From the NCBI RefSeq assembly GCF_001598495.1, contig NZ_BCZB01000008.1:48650-112649 (forward strand): DNA of 64,000 nucleotides, given 5' to 3'. Position numbers and translations under genes: made by a program. This document shows positions 20,101 through 31,099 of the stretch, piece after piece. The notes beneath the pieces are model-generated. The model was given only the letters and a program-made list of their open reading frames with translations. It did not search any database and had not been told where the DNA came from. Source of the DNA: Neokomagataea thailandica NBRC 106555 (GTDB lineage Bacteria; Pseudomonadota; Alphaproteobacteria; Acetobacterales; Acetobacteraceae). Every line of letters begins with the position of its first letter. Within the stretch, counting starts at the first letter, position 1.

Positions 20101-21511
20101 GTCCATCGGTGAGCCGGGCACGCAGCTGACCATGCGTACCTTCCATATTGGTGGTGCGGCGACGCGTGGTGCTGAGCAGTCCATGGTGGAAGCATCTCGT
20201 GATGGCGTGATTACGATTAAGAATCGTAACGTTGTCGAGAACTCACAAAAAGTTCCGGTCGTTATGTCCCGTAACTGTGAGCTTCTACTGAAGGACGAGA
20301 ACGGTGTTGAGCGTGCTCGCTACCGTGTGCCTTACGGTGCGCGTTTGATGGTGGGTGAAGGTGAGACGGTTGCACGTGGCCAGAAGATGGCTGAGTGGGA
20401 TCCGTACACCCTCCCAATTATCACGGAGCGTGCGGGTACGGTTGAGTATCTGGACCTGATCGATTCAATTACGCTTGTTGAGCGTATGGATGAAGTGACG
20501 GGCCTGAGCTCGAAGGTTGTCGTTGACTATAAGCAAGCAGCGAAGGGTGTAGATTTGCGCCCACGTCTGCAGCTTAAGGACGAGGCAGGTAACGTTGTTA
20601 AGCTGGTAAACGGCAATGACGCGCGTTACTTCCTGTCACCAGACTCGATTCTTTCGGTTGAGAATGGCGCTGTTGTTCATGCGGGTGACGTGTTGGCGCG
20701 TATTCCGCGTGAAGGTTCGAAGACGCGTGACATTACCGGTGGTCTGCCGCGCGTGGCTGAACTCTTTGAAGCACGTAAGCCGAAGGACCATGCGATCATT
20801 GCTGAAGGTGATGGGCGTATTGAATTTGGTAAGGACTACAAGTCTAAGCGCTGTGTCATTGTGAAAAACGATGAGACGGATGAAGAGACGCAGTACCTGA
20901 TTCCAAAGGGCAAGCATGTTTCCGTTCAGGAAGGTGACTTTGTCCAGAAGGGTGACCCACTGGTCGATGGTCCTCGTGTGCCGCATGACATTCTAAAGGT
21001 TATGGGTATTGAGGCGCTGTCGGATTACTTGGTGAACGAAATTCAGGACGTTTATCGACTGCAAGGTGTGAAGATCAACGATAAGCACATTGAGGTGATT
21101 GTTCGCCAAATGCTGCAGAAGGTTGAGATTCTGGAGCCTGGTGATTCGACGTACCTGATTGGTGAGACGGTGGATCGTATTGAGTACGAGATTGAGAACC
21201 AACGTCTGATCGAAAATGGTGATACTCCTGCGAACGCTATGCCGGTCCTGCAGGGTATTACAAAGGCGTCGCTGCAAACGCAGTCCTTCATCTCGGCAGC
21301 ATCCTTCCAGGAGACCACACGTGTCCTGACGGATGCTGCAACCTCCGGTAAGATCGATACATTGAACGGTCTGAAAGAAAACGTGATTGTGGGGCGCCTG
21401 ATCCCTGCAGGAACGGGTAGCGTTATGAACCGTCTCCGTGGTATTGCAGCGAGCGAAGACCGTCGTCGAGTCGCACGACCGGCGACTGCAGTTGAAGATG
21501 CGGCAGAATAA
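17195..21511 (+). CDS. rpoC: RNA polymerase beta' subunit
   Basis: A subunit of about 1438 residues. ATG 17195 gives the family N-terminus MNELMKIL; a TTG 15 bases earlier is in frame but less likely. The first zinc site is CLCGKYKR with CEKCGVEV (about 71-90). The catalytic NADFDGDQ is at about 502-509, with D504, D506 and D508 holding Mg2+. The trigger-loop and bridge-helix regions are intact ([20 protein letters not shown]). The second zinc site is [17 protein letters not shown] long gap with a new promoter follows, so the rpoBC transcript probably ends near here, though no strong terminator is visible. Confidence 0.99.
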   Translation: MNELMKILGQTGQSLTFDHIKIQLASSEQIRSWSFGEIKKPETINYRTFKPERDGLFCARIFGPIKDYECLCGKYKRMKFRGIVCEKCGVEVTLAKVRRERMGHIELASPVAHIWFLKSLPSRIATMLDLPLKDVEPVLYFERFLVLDKGVCDSDQIESYKHGKKRDQYLLDEIRCEDLLDEYPDAGIEVGIGAEAIKKALSSYDWGIPNDEERALSLAAQEQGRPDPFDYDAEVMEGDSEKTMMRKKLRKATSEAARKKLVKRLKLVESFVESGSRPDWMIMDIVPVIPPELRPLVPLDGGRFATSDLNDLYRRVINRNNRLKRLIELRAPDIIVRNEKRMLQEAVDALFDNGRRGRAITGANKRPLKSLSDMLKGKQGRFRQNLLGKRVDYSGRSVIVVGPELKLHQCGLPKKMALELFKPFIYSKLEKYGHATTIKAAKRMVEKERPEVWDILEEVIREHPVMLNRAPTLHRLGIQAFEPTLIEGKAIQLHPLVCTAFNADFDGDQMAVHVPLSLEAQLEARVLMMSTNNILSPANGKPIIVPSQDIVLGLYYLSLEVPEYRATPDEPVIEGDKVVKAGPPAYSDVSEIESAMLAGSLQLHDKIRLRLNTVDADGNKIRETILTTPGRALIAQILPRHPLVPFSLINKQLTKKNVSDVIDTVYRHCGQKEAVIFCDRLMALGFRHAARAGISFGKDDMIIPAEKATLVSHTADEVKEFEQQYQDGLITAGERYNKVVDAWSRCTDEVQAAMLKEISKQVIGKPTNSVWMMSHSGARGSPAQMKQLAGMRGLMVKPSGEIIEQPIIANFKEGLSVLDYFTSSHGARKGLADTALKTANSGYLTRRLVDVAQDCIIVENDCGTERGLTVRAVMDSGEVVASLSERILGRTISKDVLHPVTQEVVAPRNALVDEAMAEAIEKAGVESIEIRSVLTCDSRVGICGHCYGRDLARGTPVNIGEAVGVIAAQSIGEPGTQLTMRTFHIGGAATRGAEQSMVEASRDGVITIKNRNVVENSQKVPVVMSRNCELLLKDENGVERARYRVPYGARLMVGEGETVARGQKMAEWDPYTLPIITERAGTVEYLDLIDSITLVERMDEVTGLSSKVVVDYKQAAKGVDLRPRLQLKDEAGNVVKLVNGNDARYFLSPDSILSVENGAVVHAGDVLARIPREGSKTRDITGGLPRVAELFEARKPKDHAIIAEGDGRIEFGKDYKSKRCVIVKNDETDEETQYLIPKGKHVSVQEGDFVQKGDPLVDGPRVPHDILKVMGIEALSDYLVNEIQDVYRLQGVKINDKHIEVIVRQMLQKVEILEPGDSTYLIGETVDRIEYEIENQRLIENGDTPANAMPVLQGITKASLQTQSFISAASFQETTRVLTDAATSGKIDTLNGLKENVIVGRLIPAGTGSVMNRLRGIAASEDRRRVARPATAVEDAAE

Positions 21512-21613
21512 TCTGCTGCATTGCTTGTCCGTTCTTTAGAGAATGGGGGGTGTGGATTCGGATCTGATTTATTAGCGATTACGCTAGAATCGGTCCAATC
21601 TTCGCCGAAACAC

Positions 21614-21653
21614 TTGACTTAGTGCGGAACCTTTTGTAGGTTCCGCGCCCTCG
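21614..21653 (+). promoter_or_regulatory. Candidate promoter of the rpsL-rpsG-tuf operon
   Basis: TTGACT (21614-21619), a 17-base spacer and TAGGTT (21637-21642) are followed one base later by CGCGCCCTCG (21644-21653). The same ten bases follow the -10 of the rpsM promoter at the same distance. The -10 and part of the spacer also lie in a 9-bp inverted repeat (21624-21632 with 21638-21646), so a transcription-terminator hairpin for rpoC is an alternative reading, but it lacks a T tract. Confidence 0.6.
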
Positions 21654-21901
21654 GCTACCCCCGCCTCTCGAGGCGAATTAAGCCGTCGAAGATAAAAGAA
21701 TCGCTTGCGGTGCCGCTAATCTCCTTCGGGAGATGATTGCTAAGGCCGTAGGCACTTTTTAAGCCGTGAAAGTCGCATCAAGTGACTTTCGTGGCTTGAT
21801 AAGCAGTAGGCAGGCGGGTAGCCCGCGTGTCGGTGAGAAATAGGTGAAGACAGGGAGTTTTGGCTCTCTGTCTGGAGCAAGACAAGGATTGGGAAGGGCG
21901 C
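21654..21901 (+). promoter_or_regulatory. Long structured leader of rpsL
   Basis: About 250 bases separate the predicted transcription start from rpsL and hold no gene. A hairpin with a TTCG loop (21719-21734) is enclosed by GTGCC (21710-21714) and GGCAC (21751-21755), followed directly by TTTTT (21756-21760), an arrangement like an attenuator. Further down GAAAGTC pairs with GACTTTC (about 21767-21789) and a 9-bp stem pairs 21849-21857 with 21864-21872, close to the rpsL start. Regulation by S7 or by attenuation is possible. Confidence 0.45.
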
Positions 21902-22273
21902 ATGCCGACCATCAACCAGTTGATCGCGAACGGCCGTGAGCCGGCCGCAAAGCGGAACAAGGTTCCTGCCCTGCAGGGCTGTCCCCAGAAGCGTGGCGTT
22001 TGCACGCGCGTCTACACGGTTACTCCGAAAAAGCCGAACTCCGCTCTGCGTAAGGTCGCCAAGGTGCGTCTGACCAACGGGTATGAGGTCGTGAGCTATA
22101 TTCCGGGTGAAGGGCACAACCTGCAGGAGCATAGCGTTGTTCTTATCCGTGGTGGTCGTGTAAAGGACCTTCCCGGTGTGCGTTATCACATCCTGCGCGG
22201 CGTGCTTGACACGCAGGGTATCGCTAAGCGTCGTCAGCGTCGTTCGCTGTATGGCGCGAAGCGTCCGAAGTAA
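21902..22273 (+). CDS. rpsL: 30S ribosomal protein S12
   Basis: A 123-residue S12. ATG 21902 gives the family start MPTINQLI and follows GGGAAGGG. Streptomycin-determining positions are wild type: [12 protein letters not shown] and [20 protein letters not shown] keep the lysines whose change gives resistance. The C-terminus [14 protein letters not shown] is typical. S12 sits at the decoding centre. rpsG follows 12 bases later. Confidence 0.99.
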   Translation: MPTINQLIANGREPAAKRNKVPALQGCPQKRGVCTRVYTVTPKKPNSALRKVAKVRLTNGYEVVSYIPGEGHNLQEHSVVLIRGGRVKDLPGVRYHILRGVLDTQGIAKRRQRRSLYGAKRPK

Positions 22274-22285
22274 GAGGTATTTGGC

Positions 22286-22762
22286 ATGAGTCGCCGTCAC
22301 CGCGCTGTAAAGCGTGAAATCCTTCCTGATCCAAAATTCGGTGACGTTGTCATCACGCGCTTCATGAATGCGCTGATGTATGACGGCAAGAAGTCCACGG
22401 CAGAGGGCATCGTTTACGGTGCGCTTGAAGTTCTGCGCGGCCGTGGTGGATCTTCTGCTGATCCGGTTGCGATGTTCCATTCCGCGCTTGATAATGTGAA
22501 GCCGGCTGTTGAAGTCCGCTCACGTCGCGTCGGTGGTGCAACCTACCAGGTTCCTGTCGAAGTTCGTGCAGAACGTCGTCAGGCGCTGGCGATCCGCTGG
22601 CTTATCGATGCTTCTCGTAAGCGTGGCGAAAACACAATGTGTGATCGTCTGTCTAACGAACTGATGGATGCGATTAATAATCGTGGTTCAGCAGTAAAGA
22701 AGCGTGAAGACACCCATCGTATGGCTGAAGCGAATAAAGCGTTCAGCCACTATCGCTGGTAA
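22286..22762 (+). CDS. rpsG: 30S ribosomal protein S7
   Basis: A 158-residue S7 with the signature [21 protein letters not shown] start and [20 protein letters not shown]. It binds the 3' major domain of 16S rRNA at the head of the small subunit. In most bacteria fusA (EF-G) comes next; here only 114 bases separate the stop from the tuf start. Confidence 0.99.
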   Translation: MSRRHRAVKREILPDPKFGDVVITRFMNALMYDGKKSTAEGIVYGALEVLRGRGGSSADPVAMFHSALDNVKPAVEVRSRRVGGATYQVPVEVRAERRQALAIRWLIDASRKRGENTMCDRLSNELMDAINNRGSAVKKREDTHRMAEANKAFSHYRW

Positions 22763-22838
22763 ACAGAACCCGCTAAAGGGCTTCCGGCAGTGTCTTGGTT
22801 TTCTGAGGCACTCACTGGGAAGAACTTTTCAGTCTTAC

Positions 22839-22865
22839 CCCCGCCTTATGGAAAGGTGGGGTTTT
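22839..22865 (+). terminator. Attenuator-like hairpin between rpsG and tuf
   Basis: CCCCGCCTT (22839-22847) pairs with AAGGTGGGG (22853-22861) around a five-base loop and is followed by TTTT (22862-22865). The tuf ribosome-binding site (GGAGAGAG) begins directly after. As an intrinsic terminator it would separate rpsL-rpsG from tuf; being so close to the tuf start it could also affect tuf translation. Confidence 0.5.
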
Positions 22866-22876
22866 GGAGAGAGACG

Positions 22877-24067
<1,191 letters not shown>

Positions 24068-24096
24068 TCTCCTGCGTCTCGCCGTTGGCGGAAGGG

Positions 24097-24128
24097 CCCC
24101 GGTCGGATTATCCGGCCGGGGTTCCTTT
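24097..24128 (+). terminator. Intrinsic terminator after tuf
   Basis: A 10-bp GC-rich stem with one G-T pair (24097-24106 with 24112-24121, five-base loop) is followed by TTCCTTTC. The T tract is interrupted, so termination may be partial before the S10 operon. Confidence 0.6.
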
Positions 24129-24184
24129 CAAAAATGGCGGTAGTAGGACGACACCCGAATTTTTGAGTTGGACGAATTAAGACT

Positions 24185-24493
24185 ATGGACAACCAGAACA
24201 TCCGCATTCGCCTCAAGGCGTACGATCATCGCGTACTGGACAACAGTACGAAAGAAATCGTAAACACGGCGAAGCGTACGGGTGCGCGGGTTCGGGGTCC
24301 GATCCCGCTACCGACGCACATCGAACGGTTCACGGTGAACCGTTCTCCACACGTGGATAAGAAAAGCCGCGAACAGTTCGAAATTCGGACTCACCGCCGG
24401 CTGCTCGACATTGTTGAGCCAACCCCGCAGACCGTGGACGCCCTCATGAAGCTCGACCTCGCCGCTGGCGTTGATGTCGAGATCAAACTCTAA
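24185..24493 (+). CDS. rpsJ: 30S ribosomal protein S10
   Basis: A 102-residue S10, first gene of the S10 operon. It has the family start [15 protein letters not shown] and the conserved loop [21 protein letters not shown]10 also acts as NusE in antitermination. I saw no convincing -35/-10 pair in the 63 bases between the tuf terminator and this gene, so its promoter is undefined. rplC follows ten bases after the stop. Confidence 0.98.
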   Translation: MDNQNIRIRLKAYDHRVLDNSTKEIVNTAKRTGARVRGPIPLPTHIERFTVNRSPHVDKKSREQFEIRTHRRLLDIVEPTPQTVDALMKLDLAAGVDVEIKL

Positions 24494-24503
24494 GGTCCAG
24501 ACG

Positions 24504-25187
24504 ATGCGTACCGGATTGATTGCAAAGAAGCTGGGTATGACCCGGCTGTTTAAGGATGATGGCACTCATGTGCCTGTAACGGTCCTTCATCTCGACAACG
24601 TTGAGGTGGTGGACGCTCGCACAAACGAGCGCGACGGCTATACAGCTGTTCAGCTTGGCTTGAGCAACGCAAAGGTGAAGAACGTCACCAAGGCCAACCG
24701 TGGTCATTTTGCGCGCGCTAAAGTTGAGCCGAAAAAGCATCTTGTGGAGTTCCGCGTAGCGGAAGACGCAGTGCTTGAAGCTGGTACCAAGCTGTCAGCG
24801 GCTCACTTTGTTGTTGGGCAGAAAGTTGACGTTACGGGCCAGAGCAAAGGTAAAGGCTTTGCGGGCGTTATGAAACGTCACAACTTCGCAGGTCTTGAAG
24901 CCACGCACGGCGTGTCCATCAGTCACCGTTCTCACGGTTCTACAGGCCAACGCCAGGATCCTGGTAAGGTCTTTAAGGGCAAGAAGATGGCTGGTCATAT
25001 GGGTGATGAGCGCGTTACGACGCTTAACCTTGAGATCGCGGCTGTCGACGAAGAACGCAACCTGTTGATGGTCAAGGGTGCGGTTCCAGGTGCGAAAGAC
25101 AGCGTTGTGCTGATTCGCGATGCAATCAAGAAGGCTCGCCATGCCGATGCGCCGTACCCGGCAGCATCCGTGGCAGCCGCCGGTTGA
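24504..25187 (+). CDS. rplC: 50S ribosomal protein L3
   Basis: A 227-residue L3. ATG 24504 ([16 protein letters not shown]) with AAGG upstream is the family start. The signature [20 protein letters not shown] and the following [10 protein letters not shown] loop, which reaches the peptidyl-transferase centre, are intact. It is an early assembly protein of the large subunit. The gene ends 11 bases before rplD. Confidence 0.98.
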   Translation: MRTGLIAKKLGMTRLFKDDGTHVPVTVLHLDNVEVVDARTNERDGYTAVQLGLSNAKVKNVTKANRGHFARAKVEPKKHLVEFRVAEDAVLEAGTKLSAAHFVVGQKVDVTGQSKGKGFAGVMKRHNFAGLEATHGVSISHRSHGSTGQRQDPGKVFKGKKMAGHMGDERVTTLNLEIAAVDEERNLLMVKGAVPGAKDSVVLIRDAIKKARHADAPYPAASVAAAG

Positions 25188-25198
25188 GGACGAGGGGT

Positions 25199-25813
25199 AT
25201 GCAGTACGATATCAAGACCCTCGATAACGGTAGCGCAGGTTCAATCACGCTTCCGGAAGAGATTTTCGCTGTAGCACCACGTGCCGATATTATGGCTCGT
25301 GTTGTTCACTGGCAGTTGGCAAAGCGCCGTGCAGGCACGCATCGTACCAAGGGTATGGGCGAAATTTCCGGCACGACGAAGAAGCCTTACCGCCAAAAAG
25401 GTACGGGTTCTGCACGTCAGGGCTCATTGCGTGCGCCGCAATTCCGTACGGGTGGTGTTGTTCATGGTCCGGTTGTCCGTGATCATGGCTATGACCTGCC
25501 TAAAAAGGTTCGTCGTCTTGGCCTGATCTCTGCGCTGTCGCAGAAGGCTGCTGATGGCAAGCTGATCGTGCTGGAAACAGCAAACGGCGTAAGCAAGACG
25601 CGTGAAGCTGCAGCAAAGCTGCAAGCTCTTGGCCTGACCTCTGCGCTGTTCGTGGATGGTACGGTTGATGAGCTGTTCGCTCGTGCAATTGCGAACCTGC
25701 CAAAGATTGACGTCATCCCGACGCTCGGGGCGAACGTCTATGACATTCTCAACCATGACGTGCTGGTTATCACGCGCGCTGGTCTTGAGGGGCTGAAGGA
25801 GCGCTTGGCATGA
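25199..25813 (+). CDS. rplD: 50S ribosomal protein L4
   Basis: A 204-residue L4. ATG 25199 is preceded by GAGGGG. The long exit-tunnel loop contains [17 protein letters not shown] and the conserved [18 protein letters not shown] follows. In enterobacteria L4 regulates the S10 operon; no matching leader was recognised here. Its stop overlaps the rplW start by four bases. Confidence 0.98.
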   Translation: MQYDIKTLDNGSAGSITLPEEIFAVAPRADIMARVVHWQLAKRRAGTHRTKGMGEISGTTKKPYRQKGTGSARQGSLRAPQFRTGGVVHGPVVRDHGYDLPKKVRRLGLISALSQKAADGKLIVLETANGVSKTREAAAKLQALGLTSALFVDGTVDELFARAIANLPKIDVIPTLGANVYDILNHDVLVITRAGLEGLKERLA

Positions 25814-26151
25814 CTTTACCTATCGTCATGAATGCTCGCAAAGCTGCTGAGAATCTCTCGCAGGAAGCGCTGTACGACGTATTGCGTGCACCGTTGATCA
25901 CGGAAAAGGCTACGCTTCTTTCAGAACGTAACCAGGTTGTGTTCAAGGTCGCGCTGACGGCGACGAAGCCACAGATCAAGGCCGCGGTTGAAAAGCTCTT
26001 CAACGTAAAGGTTTCTGGCGTAAGCACGCTGGTCCAGAAGGGCAAGATCAAGCGCGTCAAGGGGCGTCCCGGTCGTCGTTCCGACATCAAGAAGGCTTAT
26101 GTTCAGCTCGCAGAAGGTCAATCTATTGACCTGACCGCAAAGCTGGGCTGA
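25810..26151 (+). CDS. rplW: 50S ribosomal protein L23
   Basis: A 113-residue L23, with a slightly extended N-terminus. ATG 25810 overlaps the rplD stop and has AAGGAG at the right distance; a second ATG at 25828 is possible. Conserved parts are [13 protein letters not shown] and [19 protein letters not shown]23 sits at the tunnel exit and docks SRP and trigger factor. Confidence 0.97.
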   Translation: MTLPIVMNARKAAENLSQEALYDVLRAPLITEKATLLSERNQVVFKVALTATKPQIKAAVEKLFNVKVSGVSTLVQKGKIKRVKGRPGRRSDIKKAYVQLAEGQSIDLTAKLG

Positions 26152-26167
26152 GGCGGGGTACACTACC

Positions 26168-26998
26168 ATGGCATTGAAGCACTTTAATCCCACGACGCCG
26201 AGCACACGCGGCACCGTGCTGATTGACCGTAGCGAGCTCTGGAAGGGCAAGCCGGTCAAGCAGCTGACGGAAGGTAAGACCAAGTCTGGCGGCCGTAACA
26301 ACCACGGTCGTACGACAGTTCGTTTCCGTGGCGGCGGGCACAAGCAGTCCTACCGTTATGTCGATTTCAAGCGTCGTAAGTTCGACGTTGCGGCAACGGT
26401 TGAACGTCTTGAGTACGATCCAAACCGTACGGCCTTTATCGCACTCATCAAGTATGATGATGGTGAACTGGCTTACATCCTGGCACCACAGCGTATTAAG
26501 GCTGGTGATCGTGTTGTTGCGGGTCACCGCACAGACGTAAAGCCGGGCAACGCTATGCCAATGGGCTCTATGCCGGTTGGTACGATCGTGCATAACATCG
26601 AGCTGAAGCAGGGCGCTGGCGGTAAGCTGGCACGTTCAGCTGGTACGTATGCTCAGTTGGTCGGTAAGGATAATGGTTACGCCCAGATCAAGCTGCAGTC
26701 CGGTGAACTGCGTCTTGTTCGTGGTGAGTGCATGGCAACTGTCGGTGCGGTTTCTAACCCCGACAACATGAACCAGCACATGGGTAAAGCCGGTCGTTCA
26801 CGTTGGTTGGGCCGTCGTCCACACAACCGTGGCGTTGTCATGAACCCAGTTGATCACCCACATGGTGGTGGTGAAGGCCGCTCTTCCGGTGGTCGTCATC
26901 CGGTTACACCTTGGGGTGTACCGACAAAGGGTTACAAGACGCGTGTTAACAAGAAGACGGACAGCCTGATTATCCGTCGCCGCAACCGCGGTAAGTAA
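26168..26998 (+). CDS. rplB: 50S ribosomal protein L2
   Basis: A 276-residue L2. It shows the family landmarks [25 protein letters not shown]-like [12 protein letters not shown], and the C-terminal [20 protein letters not shown] whose histidine lies near the peptidyl-transferase centre. It is required for subunit association. GAGGCGGGG precedes the start and rpsS follows 16 bases after the stop. Confidence 0.99.
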   Translation: MALKHFNPTTPSTRGTVLIDRSELWKGKPVKQLTEGKTKSGGRNNHGRTTVRFRGGGHKQSYRYVDFKRRKFDVAATVERLEYDPNRTAFIALIKYDDGELAYILAPQRIKAGDRVVAGHRTDVKPGNAMPMGSMPVGTIVHNIELKQGAGGKLARSAGTYAQLVGKDNGYAQIKLQSGELRLVRGECMATVGAVSNPDNMNQHMGKAGRSRWLGRRPHNRGVVMNPVDHPHGGGEGRSSGGRHPVTPWGVPTKGYKTRVNKKTDSLIIRRRNRGK

Positions 26999-27014
26999 GA
27001 GGGGGCACATAGAG

Positions 27015-27293
27015 ATGGCACGTTCCGTCTGGAAGGGCCCGTTCGTTGACGGGTATCTGTTCGGCAAAGCTGAAGCATCACGTGCTTCAGGTCGTAATGA
27101 AGTGATTAAGATTTGGTCACGTCGTTCTACGATTCTGCCGCAGTTCGTCGGGCTGACGTTCGGCGTTTATAATGGTCACAAGTTCCTGCCAGTGCAGGTA
27201 ACGGAGAACATGGTTGGTCACAAGTTCGGTGAATTCTCACCGACACGGACATATACCGGTCATGGCTCCGACAAGAAGTCGAAGCGGGGCTGA
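27015..27293 (+). CDS. rpsS: 30S ribosomal protein S19
   Basis: A 92-residue S19, full length, with [16 protein letters not shown] at the start, then [20 protein letters not shown] and the C-terminal [14 protein letters not shown]19 lies in the head of the small subunit next to S13. The rplV start is two bases after the stop. Confidence 0.98.
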   Translation: MARSVWKGPFVDGYLFGKAEASRASGRNEVIKIWSRRSTILPQFVGLTFGVYNGHKFLPVQVTENMVGHKFGEFSPTRTYTGHGSDKKSKRG

Positions 27294-27295
27294 AC

Positions 27296-27703
27296 ATGAG
27301 CAAGCCGAAGCATATCCGCACGCTTGCGGACACGGAAGCGCAGGCAATTACGCGCAACATCCGCGTCAGCCCGCGTAAGCTTAACCTGGTTGCGGCAATG
27401 ATCCGCAACCAGCCTGCTGACAAGGCAATTGCAGCACTGACGTTCTCACGTCGTCGCATTGCTCAGCAGGTTAAGAAGACGCTGGAAAGCGCCGTTGCTA
27501 ACGCTGAGAACAACCATCAGCTGGACGTTGACCGTCTGGTGGTGAAGACAGCTGAAGTTGGCAAGTCCATTGTCATGAAGCGTTTTCATGCGCGTGGTCG
27601 TGGTCGTTCTGCACGAGTCGAAAAGTTCTTCAGCCATCTGAAGATCATTGTGGCTGAACGTGCGGAAGCACCGGAAACCGACAAAGAGCAGAAGGCAGCC
27701 TGA
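27296..27703 (+). CDS. rplV: 50S ribosomal protein L22
   Basis: A 135-residue L22 with an N-terminal extension of about a dozen residues and a charged C-terminal tail. The conserved core runs from [18 protein letters not shown] to the hairpin [20 protein letters not shown], which lines the exit tunnel and is the site of macrolide-resistance changes; no unusual insertion is seen. The rpsC start follows three bases later. Confidence 0.98.
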   Translation: MSKPKHIRTLADTEAQAITRNIRVSPRKLNLVAAMIRNQPADKAIAALTFSRRRIAQQVKKTLESAVANAENNHQLDVDRLVVKTAEVGKSIVMKRFHARGRGRSARVEKFFSHLKIIVAERAEAPETDKEQKAA

Positions 27704-27706
27704 TCA

Positions 27707-28384
27707 ATGGGACATAAGGTCAATCCGATCGGGCTTCGGCTCGGCGTCAATCGTACTTGGGACAGCCGTTGGTATGCAGATGGCGACTATGCTCGTCTGC
27801 TCCATGAAGATCTGAAGCTGCGTACGCATCTGCGTCGTAAGCTTTCAGGTGCAGGTGTGTCTCGCGTGGTTATCGAGCGTCCGGCTAAGAAGCCGCGCGT
27901 TACGATCTATGCTGCTCGTCCGGGCGTTGTGATCGGCAAGAAGGGTCAGGACATCGATGCGCTCCGCAAGGAGCTCAGCCGTATGGCCAAGACCGACGTG
28001 GCGTTGAACATCGTTGAAATCCGTAAGCCGGAAATCGACGCAACGCTGGTTGCTGAAAACATTGCTCAGCAGCTCGAACGTCGTGTTGCTTTCCGTCGTG
28101 CGATGAAGCGTGCGATTCAGTCTGCTATGCGTCTTGGTGCGCAGGGTATTCGAATCACATGTTCTGGCCGTCTTGGCGGTGCAGAAATCGCTCGTGATGA
28201 AAAGTATCGTGAAGGTCGCGTGCCGCTGCACACTCTGCGTGCAGACATCGATTACGGTGTAGCTTCGGCTATGACGACTTACGGAACCTGCGGCGTGAAA
28301 GTGTGGATCTTCAAGGGTGAGATCCTGGCGCATGACCCAATGGCACAGGATCGTCGTGCCGCGGAGCAGGCTCCGCAACGTTGA
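27707..28384 (+). CDS. rpsC: 30S ribosomal protein S3
   Basis: A 225-residue S3. The KH domain has [20 protein letters not shown], and the C-terminal domain has [19 protein letters not shown] followed by [19 protein letters not shown]. It forms part of the mRNA entry tunnel. A tight hairpin follows its stop, then rplP after 52 bases. Confidence 0.98.
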   Translation: MGHKVNPIGLRLGVNRTWDSRWYADGDYARLLHEDLKLRTHLRRKLSGAGVSRVVIERPAKKPRVTIYAARPGVVIGKKGQDIDALRKELSRMAKTDVALNIVEIRKPEIDATLVAENIAQQLERRVAFRRAMKRAIQSAMRLGAQGIRITCSGRLGGAEIARDEKYREGRVPLHTLRADIDYGVASAMTTYGTCGVKVWIFKGEILAHDPMAQDRRAAEQAPQR

Positions 28385-28386
28385 GG

Positions 28387-28404
28387 TACGGGCGCAAGCC
28401 CGTA
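28387..28404 (+). other. Hairpin between rpsC and rplP
   Basis: TACGGGC (28387-28393) and GCCCGTA (28398-28404) form seven perfect pairs around a GCAA loop, a stable GNRA-type tetraloop. There is no T run, so it is unlikely to terminate. It may be a processing or mRNA-stability element within the S10 operon. Confidence 0.45.
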
Positions 28405-28436
28405 ACTCCTTGCAGGTGCATTGAGGATTTAACAAC

Positions 28437-28853
28437 ATGCTTTCCCCAAAGCGGACAAAGTTTCGTAAGGCGCATAAGGGTCGCATCCACGGCCTCGCGA
28501 AAGGCGGAACAACACTGAACTTCGGAGCTTATGGTCTGAAGGCGCTGGAACCAGAACGGATCACGGCGCGTCAGATTGAGGCTTCACGTCGAGCCATTAC
28601 TCGTGCAATGAAGCGTGCGGGTCGTGTGTGGATTCGCATTTTTCCGGATCTTCCAGTCTCGACAAAGCCGGCAGAAGTGCGTATGGGCTCCGGTAAGGGC
28701 TCACCAGAGTACTGGGCAGCACGCGTCAAGCCGGGTCGTATCCTGTTCGAGATCGAGGGTGTACCCCCCGAGGTTGCACGTCTGGCTCTGAGCCTGGGCG
28801 CTGCAAAGCTCCCGATCAAGACCAAGTTCGTTCAGCGTATCGGAGACGCGTGA
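28437..28853 (+). CDS. rplP: 50S ribosomal protein L16
   Basis: A 138-residue L16 starting [16 protein letters not shown]. Conserved parts include [36 protein letters not shown] and [19 protein letters not shown], which lies near the A-site tRNA. The stop is followed by the rpmC start within two bases. Confidence 0.98.
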   Translation: MLSPKRTKFRKAHKGRIHGLAKGGTTLNFGAYGLKALEPERITARQIEASRRAITRAMKRAGRVWIRIFPDLPVSTKPAEVRMGSGKGSPEYWAARVKPGRILFEIEGVPPEVARLALSLGAAKLPIKTKFVQRIGDA

Positions 28854-28854
28854 G

Positions 28855-29088
28855 ATGGCCGACACATATAAGCCTGCTGATCTGCGGGCGAAGAGTGAAG
28901 ATGAGCTGAAAGCTCTTCTGATCGATCTCAAGCGCGAGCAGATCAACCAACGTTTCTCGGCTGCCACGGGGCAGTCGGAAAACACCAGCCGCGTTAAGGT
29001 CGTGCGTCGTGCGATTGCACGTATCAAGACGTTGGCTACACAGTCGAAGAACCGTGCGGGCGCAAAAACGTCCGCCGCAGAGTCCTGA
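28855..29088 (+). CDS. rpmC: 50S ribosomal protein L29
   Basis: A 77-residue L29, a two-helix protein at the tunnel exit. It has the core [20 protein letters not shown] and [14 protein letters not shown], plus a basic C-terminal extension of about ten residues. It starts one base after the rplP stop and lies 13 bases before rpsQ. Confidence 0.96.
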   Translation: MADTYKPADLRAKSEDELKALLIDLKREQINQRFSAATGQSENTSRVKVVRRAIARIKTLATQSKNRAGAKTSAAES

Positions 29089-29101
29089 GAGGAGACGGAC
29101 G

Positions 29102-29371
29102 ATGCCAAGGCGCGTCCTGACAGGTCGGGTCACGAGCGACAAGATGGACAAGACGGTTACCGTTCTTGTTGATCGTCGTGTGATGCACCCGCTCTATAAG
29201 AAGTTCATCCGCCGCTCTAAAAAGTATGCGGCTCATGATGAAGCCAATGTCTGCCAAATCGGCGATGTTGTTCGCATTGAAGAATGCGCACCCATCTCCA
29301 AGCGCAAGACATGGTCTGTCGTCGGTCGTAACGGAGAGGACCTGGTTCAGGCCTCTACCGTTAGCGCATAA
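29102..29371 (+). CDS. rpsQ: 30S ribosomal protein S17
   Basis: An 89-residue S17. ATG 29102 follows GAGGAGAC and gives [20 protein letters not shown]; a longer upstream frame is not coding. The OB fold contains [20 protein letters not shown] and [12 protein letters not shown]. Last gene of the S10 operon; rplN follows 12 bases later, so the S10 and spc operons probably run together. Confidence 0.97.
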   Translation: MPRRVLTGRVTSDKMDKTVTVLVDRRVMHPLYKKFIRRSKKYAAHDEANVCQIGDVVRIEECAPISKRKTWSVVGRNGEDLVQASTVSA

Positions 29372-29383
29372 GGGGGTAGGCAC

Positions 29384-29752
29384 ATGATTCATCCCGAGAC
29401 CAACCTTGACGTAGCCGATAACTCCGGCGCACGTCGGGTGCAGTGCATCAAGGTACTGGGCGGCTCCAAGCGGAAGACTGCCTCGGTCGGCGACATCATT
29501 GTCGTATCCGTCAAGGAAGCAATTCCTCGCGGTAAGGTGAAGAAGGGTGACGTGCATCAAGCCGTCATCGTTCGCACCTCTTACCCAGTGCGCCGTGCTG
29601 ATGGTTCTGCTATTCGCTTTGATAAGAACGCTGCTGTTCTGATCAATAAGCAGCAAGAGCCAATCGGTACGCGTATCTTTGGCCCGGTGGTTCGTGAACT
29701 GCGTGCGCGCAAGTTCATGAAGATCATCTCGCTGGCTCCGGAGGTGCTATAA
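29384..29752 (+). CDS. rplN: 50S ribosomal protein L14
   Basis: A 122-residue L14 starting [20 protein letters not shown]. The signature region [17 protein letters not shown] and the C-terminal [20 protein letters not shown] are intact. It contacts the 30S subunit at an intersubunit bridge. Its TAA overlaps the rplX ATG by one base. Confidence 0.98.
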   Translation: MIHPETNLDVADNSGARRVQCIKVLGGSKRKTASVGDIIVVSVKEAIPRGKVKKGDVHQAVIVRTSYPVRRADGSAIRFDKNAAVLINKQQEPIGTRIFGPVVRELRARKFMKIISLAPEVL

Positions 29753-30072
29753 TGGCTGCTCGTATTAAAAAGGGTGACCAGGTTCTGGTACTCTCTGGCA
29801 AGTCACGTGGCGTTCGCGGTGAAGTGCTTTCTGTTCTGCCGAAAGCTGAAAAAGCTGTCGTGCGGGGCGTAGCGGTTGCTAAGCGTCACACGAAGCCTAA
29901 CCGCATGGGGAGCGAAGGCGGCATTATCGAACGTGAAATGCCGATCCACCTGTCCAACCTCAAGCTGGTTGATCCGAAAAGCGGCAAGCCGACTCGCGTT
30001 GGTTTCCGCGTTCTGGAAGACGGTCGCAAGGTTCGTGTTGCTAAGGCAACCGGCGAAGTGATCGAGGGCTGA
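29752..30072 (+). CDS. rplX: 50S ribosomal protein L24
   Basis: A 106-residue L24. The KOW motif is at the N-terminus ([20 protein letters not shown]), followed by [19 protein letters not shown]. It initiates large-subunit assembly. The gene is translationally coupled to rplN, and rplE begins ten bases after its stop. Confidence 0.98.
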   Translation: MAARIKKGDQVLVLSGKSRGVRGEVLSVLPKAEKAVVRGVAVAKRHTKPNRMGSEGGIIEREMPIHLSNLKLVDPKSGKPTRVGFRVLEDGRKVRVAKATGEVIEG

Positions 30073-30082
30073 GGAGCGCAAG

Positions 30083-30646
30083 ATGACAGACAACACGTCC
30101 GTGCTGCCGCGTCTGCAGCAGCACTACGAAACGGTTCTGAAGAAAGAACTGCTTGAGCAGTTCAACTACGCGAACCCGATGCAGGTGCCTAAGCTCGAGA
30201 AAATCGTGCTGAACATGGGTGTTGGTGAAGCAGCTGGTGACCAGAAAAAACTGGATGCTGCTGTTGCTGAAATGACAGCAATTTCTGGGCAAAAGCCTGT
30301 GAAGACGCTGGCACGTAAAGCAATCGCTGGCTTTAAGATCCGTGAGGGTCTGCCCATTGGTTGTAAGGTGACCCTGCGTCGCGCACGTATGTACGAATTC
30401 CTCGATCGTCTGGTGACGATCGCGATGCCGCGCATCCGTGACTTCCGTGGTCTTCCGGCAAACAAGGGCTTTGATGGTCGTGGCAACTTCGCCATGGGTA
30501 TCAAGGAACAGATCGTTTTTCCGGAAATCGAATACGACAAGATTGATGCCGTACGTGGTATGGACATCATTTTTGTGACCACGGCGAAGACTGATGCGGA
30601 AGCTAAAGCGTTGCTGAAGGCTTTCAAACTGCCTTTCCAAGGCTGA
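30083..30646 (+). CDS. rplE: 50S ribosomal protein L5
   Basis: A 187-residue L5. Landmarks are [40 protein letters not shown] and [20 protein letters not shown]. It binds 5S rRNA and touches the P-site tRNA. A 135-base gap with a strong hairpin follows, unusual inside a spc operon. Confidence 0.98.
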   Translation: MTDNTSVLPRLQQHYETVLKKELLEQFNYANPMQVPKLEKIVLNMGVGEAAGDQKKLDAAVAEMTAISGQKPVKTLARKAIAGFKIREGLPIGCKVTLRRARMYEFLDRLVTIAMPRIRDFRGLPANKGFDGRGNFAMGIKEQIVFPEIEYDKIDAVRGMDIIFVTTAKTDAEAKALLKAFKLPFQG

Positions 30647-30686
30647 TCGCATCATTTTTTCAGACCGATCGTGCCAAAAAATAGAG

Positions 30687-30713
30687 AATCGGCCTTCCAT
30701 TGGGAGGCCGGTT
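30687..30713 (+). other. Strong hairpin in the rplE-rpsN gap, with a possible internal promoter after it
   Basis: A stem of about 12 pairs (30687-30698 with 30702-30713, ATT loop; nine core pairs CGGCCTTCC/GGGAGGCCG) lies in a 135-base gap. It has no T run. TATATA follows at 30717-30722, but its only -35 candidate (CTTCCA at 30694-30699) is poor. A processing site or an internal promoter for rpsN onward is possible. Confidence 0.4.
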
Positions 30714-30781
30714 TCCTATATAGAGGCGTCGATTGGAAAACCGTCGGGATTGGCCTGACAGGTTCCGGGAGAAAATTCGAG

Positions 30782-31087
30782 ATGGCGAAGATCTCAGCGG
30801 TAAACCGCAACAACCGTCGTGCTGCTATGGCAAAGCGCGATAAGGCGAAGCGGACCGCGTTGAAAAATATTATCAAGGATCGCTCCTTGTCGGTCGAAGA
30901 CCGCTTTGAAGCGACGCTGAAGCTGGCACAGTTGCCGCGTAACGGTGCGGAAACCCGCGTTCGTCTGCGCTGCAAATTGACGGGTCGCCCCCGTGCGAAC
31001 TATCGCAAGTTCGAACTTTGCCGTGTTGCTCTGCGTGATCTGGCTTCTACAGGTCAGATTCCTGGCATGGTTAAGTCGAGCTGGTAA
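30782..31087 (+). CDS. rpsN: 30S ribosomal protein S14 (zinc-free long form)
   Basis: A 101-residue S14. ATG 30782 ([20 protein letters not shown]) gives the family start after GGGAGAA. The long form lacks the paired CxxC zinc knuckles of the short paralogue; the core [19 protein letters not shown] is present. It assembles into the head of the 30S subunit. Confidence 0.97.
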   Translation: MAKISAVNRNNRRAAMAKRDKAKRTALKNIIKDRSLSVEDRFEATLKLAQLPRNGAETRVRLRCKLTGRPRANYRKFELCRVALRDLASTGQIPGMVKSSW

Positions 31088-31099
31088 GGGAGCGAATAA

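Noticed and set aside
21902..22273. Possible streptomycin-resistance allele in rpsL
   Set aside because: Both lysines linked to resistance are wild type.
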